Below, piece after piece: positions 24,058 to 33,407 of a DNA stretch of 64,000 nucleotides. The notes beneath the pieces were generated by a model, which saw only the letters and a program-made list of their open reading frames with translations, had not been told where the DNA came from and made no database searches. This stretch comes from Winogradskyella algicola (GTDB lineage: Bacteria > Bacteroidota > Bacteroidia > Flavobacteriales > Flavobacteriaceae): positions 1-64,000 of the forward strand of contig NZ_SZQF01000008.1 of NCBI RefSeq assembly GCF_005869935.1, in the 5' to 3' direction. A program made the translations under genes and the position numbers. How positions within the stretch are numbered: the first letter of the stretch is position 1; each line of letters begins with the position of its first letter.

Positions 24058-24140
24058 TTGTTTGAATTAGGTTTAAAGTGGCTATATAATTCCACACTTG
24101 ATGCTGCATGACAATGGTGAAACAAAGGTAGAATAAAATC

Positions 24141-25097
24141 TTACCAACGGTTTTTTATCCATTGTTTTTGTTCGTGTTCCGTCAAAAATGTCCAAGCTAT
24201 AAAACGACTTGTTTTTTGACCTTGTCCCATTTCTACAGTTTTTATAGCAGTTGCTTCAACCTTTTCAAGGATTTTATGAGTAGGTTTTAAAGTAGCCTCT
24301 TTAGACACTAATGTTGTAAACCACAAACACTGTTTGCTAAAATTTCTGCTTTCAAAAATCATATCTTTTATAAAACGAGCTTCACCACCTTTGGTCCACA
24401 ATTCGTTTTGTTGCCCACCAAAATTCAATTTGGTTTTACCTTTAGCTTTTCCTTTGAGGTTTTTGACCTTTCGTAAGTTTGCTTTTTCAGCTTCTTCTTT
24501 AGACCCATGAAAAGGCGGATTACAAATGCTAAAATCTATTTTCTCATCTTCAGAAAGAATACCATTAAAAAACGATTTACGTTGTTTTTGAAGTCTTAGT
24601 TCTATGTAAGAAGAAAGATTTTTGTTTTGTTCAACAATTTGCTTAGCAGACTTAATTGCGTTTTCACTAACGTCTGAAGCAATAAACGACCAACCGTATT
24701 CTTGGTGTCCAATAATTGGATAAATACAATTAGCACCAACACCAATATCTAAAACTTTAATGTTTGCACCTTTTGGGATTTCTGAAAAGGTCTCAGCAAG
24801 TAAATCGGCGATGTAATGTATGTAATCTGCTCTTCCAGGAATTGGCGGACATAGATAATGTTTCGGGATTTCCCAGAAATCAATATCATAATGGTGTTTT
24901 AACAAGGCTTTATTAAGTGTTAAAACCGCATTAGGATTAAAAAAATCAACAGAGTCATCTCCATATTTGTTTTTAGAAACATATTTTGATAACTCTGGTA
25001 AACTCTCAATGAGTTTAGAAAAATCATAACGTGTATTATGCTTGTTTCTTGGATGCAGTCGCGATTTTATTTTTGAAAGGGACTTCTCTGGTTTCAA
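24141..25097 (-). CDS. rlmF: 23S rRNA (adenine(1618)-N6)-methyltransferase RlmF
   Basis: 318 residues. The N-terminal SRLHPRNKHNTRYDFSKL and the following FFNPNAVLTLNKALLKHHYDI are characteristic of RlmF. The SAM-binding Rossmann motif I is VLDIGVGANCIYPIIG, and the catalytic N6-adenine motif is NPPFHGS. LNFGGQQNELWTKGGE is another conserved RlmF block. The enzyme methylates A1618 of 23S rRNA. Length agrees with E. coli RlmF (~308). It is transcribed alone. Confidence 0.93.
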   Translation of the reverse strand: MKPEKSLSKIKSRLHPRNKHNTRYDFSKLIESLPELSKYVSKNKYGDDSVDFFNPNAVLTLNKALLKHHYDIDFWEIPKHYLCPPIPGRADYIHYIADLLAETFSEIPKGANIKVLDIGVGANCIYPIIGHQEYGWSFIASDVSENAIKSAKQIVEQNKNLSSYIELRLQKQRKSFFNGILSEDEKIDFSICNPPFHGSKEEAEKANLRKVKNLKGKAKGKTKLNFGGQQNELWTKGGEARFIKDMIFESRNFSKQCLWFTTLVSKEATLKPTHKILEKVEATAIKTVEMGQGQKTSRFIAWTFLTEHEQKQWIKNRW

Positions 25098-25162
25098 TTT
25101 TAATTCTATTGTACAACAAATATAAATGAAAGCATATAGAATCTTTAAGCTATGAATGTGAT

Positions 25163-25197
25163 AAAAAAAGCGCAGATTTCTTTAACCTGCGCTTTTT
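25163..25197 (-). terminator. Terminator of the Crp/Fnr gene
   Basis: Stem AAAAAGCGCAG / CTGCGCTTTTT with an 11-base loop; on the minus strand it is followed by a T run, about 100 bp downstream of the Crp/Fnr stop. Confidence 0.85.
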
Positions 25198-25300
25198 AGC
25201 TATTAATCCTTAGGGATCACTTAAATGTGTCGTTATGTATTGCAATGATAATATTAATACACCAATTAAAAATTGATGTATGTTAAGAAATGCGAAATTA

Positions 25301-25876
25301 TTATATTTCTTTTCTAATTCTGCTGAGGCTTTCAGTGGTAATTCCTAAAAATGAAGCGATCTGGTAGTTTTTTAAACGCTTTTCAATATCAGGATAGGTA
25401 GACAAGAAGTCTAGATAACGTTCTTTAGCAGATTTAGAAATGCCAGACAATATTCGTTTTTGAAAAGCAGCTAGCGCGCGCTCTAGTTTAATTCTAAAAA
25501 ATCGATCTATCTTTGGGATTTGATTGTGTAAATATTCCTTATCGTCTTTGTTTATCGCATAAATGATAGAGTCTTCCAGAGCCTCTAAAGTTAATATTGC
25601 GCTCTCACCAGAAGTAAAAGCTGTAAAATCTGTCATCCACCAATCTTTTATTCCAAAATGGATAGTGTATTCTTTTCCTTGTTTATCCGTGTGAAAAGCT
25701 CTTAAACAGCCTTCTAAAATGTAGTACTGTGAATCAACTTTATCTCCCGTTTGAATTAGAATGTCACCCTTTTTGATAATAATCTTATAAAAGACGGACG
25801 CTATGAGCTTTAGTTCATCTTCAGAGAAAACAAGCCCTTTAAAGATTTCTTTGATTTCTAAATTATCCGATTTCAC
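25301..25876 (-). CDS. Crp/Fnr family transcriptional regulator
   Basis: 191 residues. An N-terminal cyclic-nucleotide-binding-like beta barrel (about 12-125; KKGDILIQTGDKVDSQYYILEGCLRAF) is followed by a long dimerisation helix and a C-terminal helix-turn-helix (YQIASFLGITTESLSRIRKEI). The last part of the wing is very short, as in many Bacteroidota members. No Fe-S-binding Cys cluster is present, so it is not an FNR-type oxygen sensor; the ligand is unknown. It is monocistronic. Confidence 0.9.
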   Translation of the reverse strand: MKSDNLEIKEIFKGLVFSEDELKLIASVFYKIIIKKGDILIQTGDKVDSQYYILEGCLRAFHTDKQGKEYTIHFGIKDWWMTDFTAFTSGESAILTLEALEDSIIYAINKDDKEYLHNQIPKIDRFFRIKLERALAAFQKRILSGISKSAKERYLDFLSTYPDIEKRLKNYQIASFLGITTESLSRIRKEI

Positions 25877-25977
25877 TTTTTTTTATTGATCGAAGTTTTA
25901 AATTAAATAAAAGAATAACTAAGAGGTGTAAAGTTCGATATTGGAAAATAAAAAAAGTTAAAGTGTCGCTATTTATA

Positions 25978-26012
25978 AGAAAAAACCATCTTAAACGCTA
26001 AGATGGTTTTTT
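25978..26012 (-). terminator. Terminator of the T9SS repeat protein operon
   Basis: Stem AAAAAACCATCTTA / TAAGATGGTTTTTT with a short loop, located 24 bp after the minus-strand stop at 26036. Confidence 0.85.
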
Positions 26013-26035
26013 ACTTACTTCATTTTTTATAATCT

Positions 26036-28150
26036 TTAATTTTTGATAATTCTAAATACATTACGCTTATTGATACCGTCCTTCGTAGCTTTGACAATAA
26101 ATAAGTACATGCCATTTTCGTAATGACTCATGTCTAAATTACCATTACCAGTATCTTGTTCTATTATTGTAATCAGTTGACCTAAGGTGCTGTAAACTTC
26201 GATAGTAATATCCAACTCAGTTAAAATCTGTAATTGATTTTTTGTAGGATTTGGATATAGTTTTACCATAGTCTTTAGATTAAAGTCCTCACTAGAGAGG
26301 TTACTCATGGTAACACATTCTGAGGTTACGGTACATCCGTTTACAGTGATTTCTACAGCATAGTCACCATAAACTGTAGGTGCAAAACTTTGGTTTGTTT
26401 CACCAACAATAGCGATATTTCCGTTACTACAATCTATCCACTGGTATGATGCACCAGCTAAACTGGCTGTTATTGTTGTGGCGTCGGAAGAAACGTTAGC
26501 ATCTATTTCAAGACTAAAAGTAATATTGATACTATTTGAAGTAACAGAACATAGTGTTGTATTAGGATTACTTATCTCAACACTATATTCGCCTTCTGCT
26601 GTAACCTCAATGCTTTGTGTTGTTGCACCATTGGACCATAAATAAGTTCCATTCTCATAATCTGCAGTAAGCGTTACTATTTCTCCAAAACACGCTGGTA
26701 AACTTGTAGAAGTGGTAATTGTATTTGTTGGTGTTTCATAAACTTCAATAGTTTGAGACGCAACATCTGTTAAACCAGTGCTTGTATCCTCAATAGAAAG
26801 ACTTACATCGTATGTTCCAGGTGTATTAAAGGTGTGTGAAGCATTTACCATATTGCTTGTGTTTCCATCATCAAAATCCCAAAGTTGATCATCAAAATCA
26901 ATACTGGTATTAGTGAAATTCACGGTAGTTCCAGTACAAATTTCGAGAACATCTGCAGTGAATTGTGCAAGAGGTAGAATAGCTTTATTTATAGTATCCG
27001 TCATAACTACACTATAGTTACCATATGTGTCTTTAAACTGAGTATTAAGTCTGTATTCACCTGCCCAAAGTTGACTCACATCAATTTCTACTAAAGTATA
27101 ATTAGCTTGTGCAGGTTCAATAGTAGTTGTAACAACAGAAGCTGTATTATCATTAAACCAATAGTCGTATGATACCAATACATTATTAGGTAATGTTGCT
27201 GGTTCTGGTGATTTAACAAATACCTTGCTCAACATACTACTCCATTGGCCAAGATCATCTTTAAATCTTATATGAAGTGTATTAATGTTATTTGTTAAAC
27301 CGTTCACATCTATATCAGTGACAAGATTAAAACTTGCGGTTGGTGAAATGGATATATATTGAAGGTTTTCACCATCATTAAACGCATACTCATAACCAAC
27401 GATACTGCTTGCAGATGCAAATGTATCTGGTGGTTTTATGAAAATTTTACTAACAATTGGACTCCACTGACCTAAGTCATCCTGAAATCTGATATGAAAA
27501 ATATTTACGTCGTTAGACAAGCTGCTAACATCAAAATCTGAAACTAGATTGTAGCTCCCTGTTGGTGAAACAGGGACATAAACAGGTGGGTTATCATCAT
27601 CAAATCCGTACTCATAACCTATGATATTACTAGCATTGGTGAAAGTTTTAGGTGGTTTTACAAATACCTTACTAATTATTGGACTCCATTGTCCGAGATC
27701 ATCCTGAAATCTTATATGGAAGATATTCACATCATTGGGCATACTGCTAACATCAAGATCCGAAATCAGGTTATAACTAGCCGTTGGTGATATGGATACA
27801 TAAGTTGGTGGATTATCATCACTAAAAGCATATTCGTAGCCAACAATCGTACTTGCATTTACAAATGTTTCAGGAGGTTTTACAAATACTTTACTTACAA
27901 TTGGGCTCCATAAGCCATTATCATCATTGAAACGTATATGAACAGTATTAATAGCATTAGTTAAGGTGCTCACATCGATATCTGTAACCAAATTGAAATT
28001 TGATGTTGGTGGTACCGCAACAAACTGCAGACCTTCACCATTGTTAAACGCATATTCATAGCCAACAATAGCATTCTGTGCTGTATTGTGGATTGTAAAA
28101 AGCAAGCTTAATAACATCCACAATTGTGGAATTAATTTAAGTGCTTTCAT
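26036..28150 (-). CDS. Secreted repeat protein with PKD domain and type A T9SS sorting domain
   Basis: 704 residues with a signal peptide (to about 25). Four repeats of about 76 residues follow (IVGYEYAFNNGEGLQFV..., IHIRF-type ending SPIVSKVFVKPP) plus a divergent fifth (VSYDYWFNDNTASVV). A PKD-like domain (PLAQFTADVLEICTGTTVNFTNTS...LWDFDDGNTS) and a second Ig-like region (LPACFGEIVTLTADYENGTYLW) come next. The C-terminus (VKLYPNPTKNQLQIL...GMYLFIVKA) is a type A sorting domain, so the protein should be exported by type IX secretion and fixed to the surface. The start is 2 bp after the stop of the 28153 gene, so the two form an operon. Confidence 0.88.
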   Translation of the reverse strand: MKALKLIPQLWMLLSLLFTIHNTAQNAIVGYEYAFNNGEGLQFVAVPPTSNFNLVTDIDVSTLTNAINTVHIRFNDDNGLWSPIVSKVFVKPPETFVNASTIVGYEYAFSDDNPPTYVSISPTASYNLISDLDVSSMPNDVNIFHIRFQDDLGQWSPIISKVFVKPPKTFTNASNIIGYEYGFDDDNPPVYVPVSPTGSYNLVSDFDVSSLSNDVNIFHIRFQDDLGQWSPIVSKIFIKPPDTFASASSIVGYEYAFNDGENLQYISISPTASFNLVTDIDVNGLTNNINTLHIRFKDDLGQWSSMLSKVFVKSPEPATLPNNVLVSYDYWFNDNTASVVTTTIEPAQANYTLVEIDVSQLWAGEYRLNTQFKDTYGNYSVVMTDTINKAILPLAQFTADVLEICTGTTVNFTNTSIDFDDQLWDFDDGNTSNMVNASHTFNTPGTYDVSLSIEDTSTGLTDVASQTIEVYETPTNTITTSTSLPACFGEIVTLTADYENGTYLWSNGATTQSIEVTAEGEYSVEISNPNTTLCSVTSNSINITFSLEIDANVSSDATTITASLAGASYQWIDCSNGNIAIVGETNQSFAPTVYGDYAVEITVNGCTVTSECVTMSNLSSEDFNLKTMVKLYPNPTKNQLQILTELDITIEVYSTLGQLITIIEQDTGNGNLDMSHYENGMYLFIVKATKDGINKRNVFRIIKN

Positions 28151-28152
28151 AA

Positions 28153-29193
28153 CTAATTATCTTGAGCTTCTACGGTAATATTTACTTGTATGTTGCCACT
28201 AGCATCTGAAGATCCAGAAATAGCTTTACTTACAATATGTGGATTTGTTGGTATAGAAAAATCTTTCCAAGGATAAACACCACCATAAATACCTGTCTCG
28301 GTACCATCATCTCCTAAATTAGCTGCTGCTCCTGGTTGTAGGTGATAATCATGAGCATAGTTAAAATTATCTCCACTTTGATCGACTAACACTTCCGCAC
28401 GAGACATGTGGTAGTTGTTAGTTAGTATTGGGTCTAAACCTAAATTGGTATTTGTACTAGGTGAACAAAAAATGTTATTAATCCATTCACTTTGTCCGTT
28501 GCCCTCACTTACGTAGGCTGATTCATTGAGAAATATATTATTTCTAAAAACACAATTATTGGCATAATTTTCAATAGTCCAGTGATTACTGCTAAAACTT
28601 TGATAATTAAAAACATTATTTACAAATAGCAAATCGGTAAAATTATAATTACGATTTTGAAAAATATTATTGTAAAACGTACTACTTCTTAAGTTTGATA
28701 CCGAAGTAGAAAAAATAATATTTTCTACAAATAAATTATTGTTGCTTGTGTTGGTTTCGGATGTGCCACCAGCAATGAGTGTGCCTAGTCTACAGCGTTT
28801 TATAACTATATCATTTACCGATATATCGTTAGCGTCACCTAAATTAAGATTGCCGTTTATGACTACACCTTCTAGGTAAAAACCATCAGCATTATCGCCG
28901 AGAGTTACATGCGTAGAGATGATCGTTGCCTGTGTTGCTGTGGTAGCATTAGGATGGTGACCAGCGCCAAAAATGGTGAGTTGTTTGTCAAATAAAGCGG
29001 GAGGTATAAAGGTACCACCTGTTAAATAAATTGTATCTGTAGCTACTGCTGCAGTATACGCATCTTGTAATGCAGAAGTGCCGTCAAAATATTGAACTCC
29101 ATTGGCGTCGCTATGTAAAGCGACAACTTTCTGGGCGTTAGTTGCAAGAGTGCTGCATAGGACTAATAAAATGAATGTATAAAATGATTTCAT
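28153..29193 (-). CDS. Secreted protein with right-handed beta-helix-like repeats
   Basis: 346 residues. A signal peptide (to about 20, ATNA) precedes a region with short, repeating strands rich in Asn (LYVRNNIFLNESA-like pattern: FVENIIFSTSVSNLRSSTFYNNIFQNRNYNFTDLLFVNNVFNYQSF), typical of parallel beta-helix proteins. It begins GVQYFDGTSALQDAYTAAVATDTIYLTGGTF, the usual N-cap of pectate-lyase-like folds. It ends VNITVEAQDN with no sorting domain of its own. It is encoded directly before the repeat/T9SS protein, which may be its surface partner. Function unknown. Confidence 0.75.
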   Translation of the reverse strand: MKSFYTFILLVLCSTLATNAQKVVALHSDANGVQYFDGTSALQDAYTAAVATDTIYLTGGTFIPPALFDKQLTIFGAGHHPNATTATQATIISTHVTLGDNADGFYLEGVVINGNLNLGDANDISVNDIVIKRCRLGTLIAGGTSETNTSNNNLFVENIIFSTSVSNLRSSTFYNNIFQNRNYNFTDLLFVNNVFNYQSFSSNHWTIENYANNCVFRNNIFLNESAYVSEGNGQSEWINNIFCSPSTNTNLGLDPILTNNYHMSRAEVLVDQSGDNFNYAHDYHLQPGAAANLGDDGTETGIYGGVYPWKDFSIPTNPHIVSKAISGSSDASGNIQVNITVEAQDN

Positions 29194-29272
29194 GATAAAA
29201 AAATTGGTTAAACATAGTTTTATAAAATTATTGTTTAAGCTATTTTCCTACAATGATAACGGTCAGTATAAT

Positions 29273-29308
29273 AAAAAAACCACCTAGTATTATTCTAAGT
29301 GGTTTTTT
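29273..29308 (-). terminator. Terminator of the serine hydrolase gene
   Basis: Stem AAAACCACCTA / TAAGTGGTTTT with A and T runs, 20 bp after the minus-strand stop at 29328. Confidence 0.8.
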
Positions 29309-29327
29309 AAGTTACAATGTGTTGAAG

Positions 29328-30980
29328 CTATTCTATTTTTTTGGCAATGGTTTCTTGTCCTCCTTGATACAGTGTAAAACTTTCTACTTTTCCAGAGGCA
29401 TCTTTATTGAACACAACCTTTAAAGCTGTGACTTTAGCAAAAAACGTGGTTTCATTTTCAGCAAAAAGCTGAAATTGACCTTGTCCTGTAGCTTGCGCAT
29501 AAATTTCATTTCCTTTTACAGTAATAACAACATTAAAGTTTGGTGCTAATTCATAAGTACCTGTATATGTATTTAAAATATCTACGTCTAATGTAATCTC
29601 TTCTTTTTCTTTTGGCATTGGTTTATCTGTTTCAATACCTTTATTTTCATCACCTGCTCTAAAAACCGCTTCTTTTTTGCCATTTTTGTTAACAGAAAAT
29701 ATGTATTCAATAGCACCATCAGGGAACATAAATCGGTTTTCAGACAATGGGAAAATATCAAAAACAGTATTTGTTTCAGATTCTCTCATACTTTTTAATG
29801 CTCCATCTTTAAAGAATACATGTCTTATGGCACCATCTTCAAACTCATAAGCACCAACCCATTTTTTTAGTTGATCTTCGTTTAATTGTACTACATCCTT
29901 CATCGTAGGGAATGGTTTACCAATGGCAGCTGCCGCCAATTGTGTAGTTACTGAGCCAATATCATTACAGCTACAATTACTTAATCCAATGACATATACA
30001 TCTTCATCTATCAAGTAAATACCGTCTGTTGAGGTTCCAAAAATACCACCACTGTGCGTATAACCTTTAGAACCCTTAAGTGTTAGTTCGCCTAATCCGT
30101 AGCCATAATCAATGTGTTCACCATTGTTTAACTTAGAACCATTAATTGCTTTTTCTAATGTAGATGCTTTTATCAATGTGTTATTTGCTAAGGCATTTTG
30201 CCATTTTAGCATATCGTCGATAGTTGAGGTAAGCGCACCTGCTGCATGTGGTAAAGACATGCTGAGGTAACTTGCATTAACATAGCCATTGTCTGCTTCT
30301 TCATAAGGCATGGCTCTGTTTTTAATGAGTTTGCTGTGACTGCCATATTGCGAGGCTGTCATACCTAAAGGTTGAAAAATGTGATTATCAATAAAATCTG
30401 CATAAGTTTCGCCAGATACTACTTCTATAATTTTACCGAGTAATACATACCCAGAGTTATTATAACGATAATCTTCACCTGGATCAAAATCCATAGGTTC
30501 ATTTTTAAAGAAATCTATAAGTTCATCTAAGGTTTTGTCTTGCCTGGCAACTTGTCTTAAATCTCCGATACTAGTATAGCTTTTAATACCAGAAGTGTGA
30601 TTAAGAAGGTGGTGCACAGTTATGGTTTTGCCCTGGGTAGGGTAATCTGGAATAAACTTAGTAATGGGATCGTTTAAGTTTAGCTTTCCTTGTTCTTCTA
30701 ACATTAAAATTGAAACTGCTGTAAACTGTTTTGTGATAGAAGCCAGCATAAATACGTTTTCTGGAATCATATCTACGTCGAGTTCCAAATTAGATTTACC
30801 CACAGCCTTTCTATAAATAGCTTTTCCATTTTTTGCAACTAAAACCGTTGCTCCAGGTGCATTAGCATCATTGTAGTATTGAGTTACAATGTCATCGAAT
30901 TTTTGGGTTAAATTTTGGTCTTGGGCTGTTGTAAAAAGAAAGCTAAATACAACAACAATGAGTGAAATCTTTGTTTTCAT
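29328..30980 (-). CDS. Serine hydrolase, class C beta-lactamase / D-Ala-D-Ala-carboxypeptidase fold
   Basis: 550 residues. A signal peptide (to about 20) precedes the hydrolase domain (about 25-350) with the SxxK nucleophile motif in LASITKQFTAVSILM, the YxN motif in YRYNNSGYVLLG and the HxG triad-equivalent in THSGGIFGTST. The ~200-residue C-terminal part is two lipocalin-like (DUF3471-type) beta domains (WVGAYEFEDGAIRHVFFKDG and TYTGTYELAPNFNVVITVKG). Periplasmic peptidase or esterase activity is expected; nothing suggests a true resistance enzyme. Monocistronic. Confidence 0.88.
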   Translation of the reverse strand: MKTKISLIVVVFSFLFTTAQDQNLTQKFDDIVTQYYNDANAPGATVLVAKNGKAIYRKAVGKSNLELDVDMIPENVFMLASITKQFTAVSILMLEEQGKLNLNDPITKFIPDYPTQGKTITVHHLLNHTSGIKSYTSIGDLRQVARQDKTLDELIDFFKNEPMDFDPGEDYRYNNSGYVLLGKIIEVVSGETYADFIDNHIFQPLGMTASQYGSHSKLIKNRAMPYEEADNGYVNASYLSMSLPHAAGALTSTIDDMLKWQNALANNTLIKASTLEKAINGSKLNNGEHIDYGYGLGELTLKGSKGYTHSGGIFGTSTDGIYLIDEDVYVIGLSNCSCNDIGSVTTQLAAAAIGKPFPTMKDVVQLNEDQLKKWVGAYEFEDGAIRHVFFKDGALKSMRESETNTVFDIFPLSENRFMFPDGAIEYIFSVNKNGKKEAVFRAGDENKGIETDKPMPKEKEEITLDVDILNTYTGTYELAPNFNVVITVKGNEIYAQATGQGQFQLFAENETTFFAKVTALKVVFNKDASGKVESFTLYQGGQETIAKKIE

Positions 30981-31035
30981 TGGTTTTTTTGATTGATTGT
31001 TACTTTAATAAGACAGCGTCTCAGATTTAAAGTTA

Positions 31036-31070
31036 CAAAAAAACCACTTAGAAAGTTCTAAGTGGTTTTA
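31036..31070 (-). terminator. Terminator of htpG
   Basis: Stem AAAAACCACTTAGAA / TTCTAAGTGGTTTT; on the minus strand a T run follows. It lies about 40 bp after the htpG stop. Confidence 0.85.
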
Positions 31071-31107
31071 TAATTAGTCTTAACATTCCTGCTTTTGCAG
31101 GAATTAA

Positions 31108-33015
31108 TTACTTTATCATTTCGTAGCTTCGCTTAATGAAGTTAGTCAGTTCTTCACCTTTAAGAAGTCCTTGAGATAAACGCGCCAAATCCAAACTTTG
31201 ATTTATTAAACGCTCTTGTTTTTTGCGTGTTTTTGTATTAAGAATTTCATTGACTAAATCGTGATTCGTGTTTACAACTAGGTTGTACATCTCTGGCATA
31301 TTGCCCATGCCGAACATGCCACCACCTGTTTGTTGCATTTCTTTCATACGACGCATAAACTCTGGTTGTGTAATCATAAATGGCGACGCATTGCTATCCA
31401 TAGCTTCTAATTGTACCATGAATTTTTCTGATGGCACCACTTCCTTTAAAAGCTCATCTAGCTTCGTTTTTTCGTCTTCTGATAACTTAGAAATTGTAGT
31501 GTCATCTTTTTTGATAAGGTTATCAATATGATCTGCATCTACACGTGCAAAAGAAATATTCTCTTTTGTGGTTTCTAACTTTTGCATTAAGTGACTTACG
31601 ATTGGTGAATCTAATAATAACACTTCGTAATCTTTATCTTTAGCTGCTTGTATGTAAGCATGCTGCTCATCTTTATTAGACGCGTAAAGAATCACCATTT
31701 TATCATCCTTATCAGTCTGCTTAGCTTTAATAGCATTGGTTAATTCTTCAAATGTGAAGTATTTACCATCAACCGTTGGATATAAAGCAAAAGCATCAGC
31801 TTTCTCAAAGAACTTTTCTTCAGATAACATTCCGTATTCAATAACAATTTTAATGTCGTCCCATTTCTTTTCGAAATCTTCACGGTTACTATTGAACAAT
31901 GATTTTAACTTATCAGCAACCTTACGTGTTATGTAAGATGAAATCTTTTTTACTGCACCATCAGCCTGTAAATAACTGCGCGAAACGTTTAATGGAATGT
32001 CTGGCGAATCGATAACACCTCTCAACATAGTTAAGAATTCGGGTACGATACCTTCTACATTATCGGTAACAAAAACTTGGTTTTGATACAGTTGAATTTT
32101 ATCTTTTTGAATATTAAGATCATTCGTCATCTTTGGGAAATACAAGATTCCTGTTAAGTTAAACGGATAATCTACATTAAGATGAATGTGGAAAAGAGGT
32201 TCTTCAAACTGCATTGGGTACAGCTCTCTGTAGAAGTTTTTGTAATCTTGATCCTCTAAATCTGAAGGTTGTTTTGTCCATGCAGGATTTGGATTGTTGA
32301 TAATATCATCAACAGTTATTTTTTTGTGAGGCTCAGTCGTTTCTTTTCCGTCTTTGTCTTTGGTTGTTTTTGGTGTAAAATCAGGATCGTTTACTTCCTT
32401 AGTTCCGAATTTAATCGGAATTGGCATAAACTTGTTGTACTTGGTTAACAGCTCACGGATTCTTCCGTCTTCCAAAAACTCTTCTTCACCTTCAGCAATA
32501 TGAAGGATAATTTCTGTACCTCTATCGGTTTTATCCGCTTCTTCTAGAGTAAATTCAGGAGAACCGTCACACGTCCAATGCGCAGCAGGAGCATCTGTGT
32601 GCGATTTTGTAATAATTTCTACTTTGTCTGCTACCATAAACGCAGAGTAGAAGCCAAGACCAAAATGTCCAATAATACCAGCATCTTTTGCCGAATCTTC
32701 ATATTTGTTTAAGAATTCTTCGGCACCAGAAAAAGCCACTTGGTTAATGTATTTTTCAACCTCCTCGGCTGTCATACCCAAACCTTGGTCTATAATATGA
32801 AGCTTTTTACCTTCCTTATCAATTTTAACTTCGATTTTTGGCTCTCCGTAATCAACTTTAGATTCGCCAATACTAGTTAGGTGCTTTAGTTTTAAGGTTG
32901 CATCAGTTGCGTTACTGATGAGCTCACGTAAAAAGATTTCGTGATCTGAGTACAAGAATTTTTTAATTAACGGAAAGATATTTTCTACCGATACATTAAT
33001 ACTTCCTTTTGCCAT
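31108..33015 (-). CDS. htpG: Molecular chaperone HtpG (bacterial Hsp90)
   Basis: 635 residues, matching the HtpG family. The N-terminal GHKL ATPase domain contains FLRELISNATDATLKLK (ATP/Mg Asn), DQGLGMTAEEV and GHFGLGFYSAFMVAD. The middle domain shows LNVSRSYLQAD with the arginine used in ATP hydrolysis, and the C-terminal dimerisation domain follows. A Bacteroidota-type insertion with acidic and Lys-rich residues (TTKDKDGKETTEPHKK) is present around 215-230. It is a cytosolic chaperone for late folding steps and stress. Upstream lies a 390-bp gap with palindromic elements. Confidence 0.96.
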   Translation of the reverse strand: MAKGSINVSVENIFPLIKKFLYSDHEIFLRELISNATDATLKLKHLTSIGESKVDYGEPKIEVKIDKEGKKLHIIDQGLGMTAEEVEKYINQVAFSGAEEFLNKYEDSAKDAGIIGHFGLGFYSAFMVADKVEIITKSHTDAPAAHWTCDGSPEFTLEEADKTDRGTEIILHIAEGEEEFLEDGRIRELLTKYNKFMPIPIKFGTKEVNDPDFTPKTTKDKDGKETTEPHKKITVDDIINNPNPAWTKQPSDLEDQDYKNFYRELYPMQFEEPLFHIHLNVDYPFNLTGILYFPKMTNDLNIQKDKIQLYQNQVFVTDNVEGIVPEFLTMLRGVIDSPDIPLNVSRSYLQADGAVKKISSYITRKVADKLKSLFNSNREDFEKKWDDIKIVIEYGMLSEEKFFEKADAFALYPTVDGKYFTFEELTNAIKAKQTDKDDKMVILYASNKDEQHAYIQAAKDKDYEVLLLDSPIVSHLMQKLETTKENISFARVDADHIDNLIKKDDTTISKLSEDEKTKLDELLKEVVPSEKFMVQLEAMDSNASPFMITQPEFMRRMKEMQQTGGGMFGMGNMPEMYNLVVNTNHDLVNEILNTKTRKKQERLINQSLDLARLSQGLLKGEELTNFIKRSYEMIK

Positions 33016-33032
33016 TGTATTTTAAGTTTAAT

Positions 33033-33136
33033 GTCAGTTCGAGTTGAGACGAAGTCGAAGCACTTCGACAAGCTCAGCAGAGCTATTGAGAACTTCTCGA
33101 TACATTTCAAAATATATTCGAAACACTCGAAGTGAC
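33033..33136. repeat. Palindromic intergenic element, about 104 bp
   Basis: GTCAGTTCGAGT (33033-33044) and ACTCGAAGTGAC (33125-33136) are inverted copies with one mismatch. Inside is GAAGTCGAAGCACTTCGACA with its own inverted repeat TCGAAG/CTTCGA and AGCTCAGCAGAGCT. It belongs to the same class of dispersed elements as those at 52336 and 54226, sharing the TCGAAG core. Confidence 0.75.
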
Positions 33137-33241
33137 GTTATTAGTCAATTTATTCTGAACAGCAATGTTCAAATAAAATACCAATTGAAGAATTATGACA
33201 AGATGGCATAAAAAAAATGTTGCATGAGAAGTAAAACGTTA

Positions 33242-33322
33242 TGTCATTCCGAACTTGTTTAAGAATCTTTAATGATTGACGTTCAAATAATAATTAAACG
33301 CTGAAATACATTCAGCGCGACA
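33242..33322. repeat. Second palindromic element in the same gap
   Basis: TGTCATTCCGAACTTGTTTAAGAATC at the left is a decayed copy of the common motif, and CGCTGAA-N5-TTCAGCG at 33299-33317 is a perfect hairpin, followed by CGACA. Together they span about 80 bp with no coding potential. Confidence 0.6.
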
Positions 33323-33354
33323 AATCGAGTTTTTCACGCAAACTCTTTAAGGTA

Positions 33355-33387
33355 TAAAAAAAGCCGTTCTATCTAGAACGGCTTTTT
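33355..33387 (-). terminator. Terminator of the S9 peptidase gene
   Basis: Stem AAAAAGCCGTTCT / AGAACGGCTTTTT with a four-base loop; T run on the minus strand, 21 bp after the stop at 33408. Confidence 0.9.
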
Positions 33388-33407
33388 ATGTAGCTATAAG
33401 AAGATTT

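Noticed and set aside
28153-30980. Antibiotic-resistance reading of the class C-type serine hydrolase at 29328
   Set aside because: The protein carries C-terminal lipocalin-like domains and has the features of a generic serine hydrolase; the motifs alone do not indicate a resistance enzyme.
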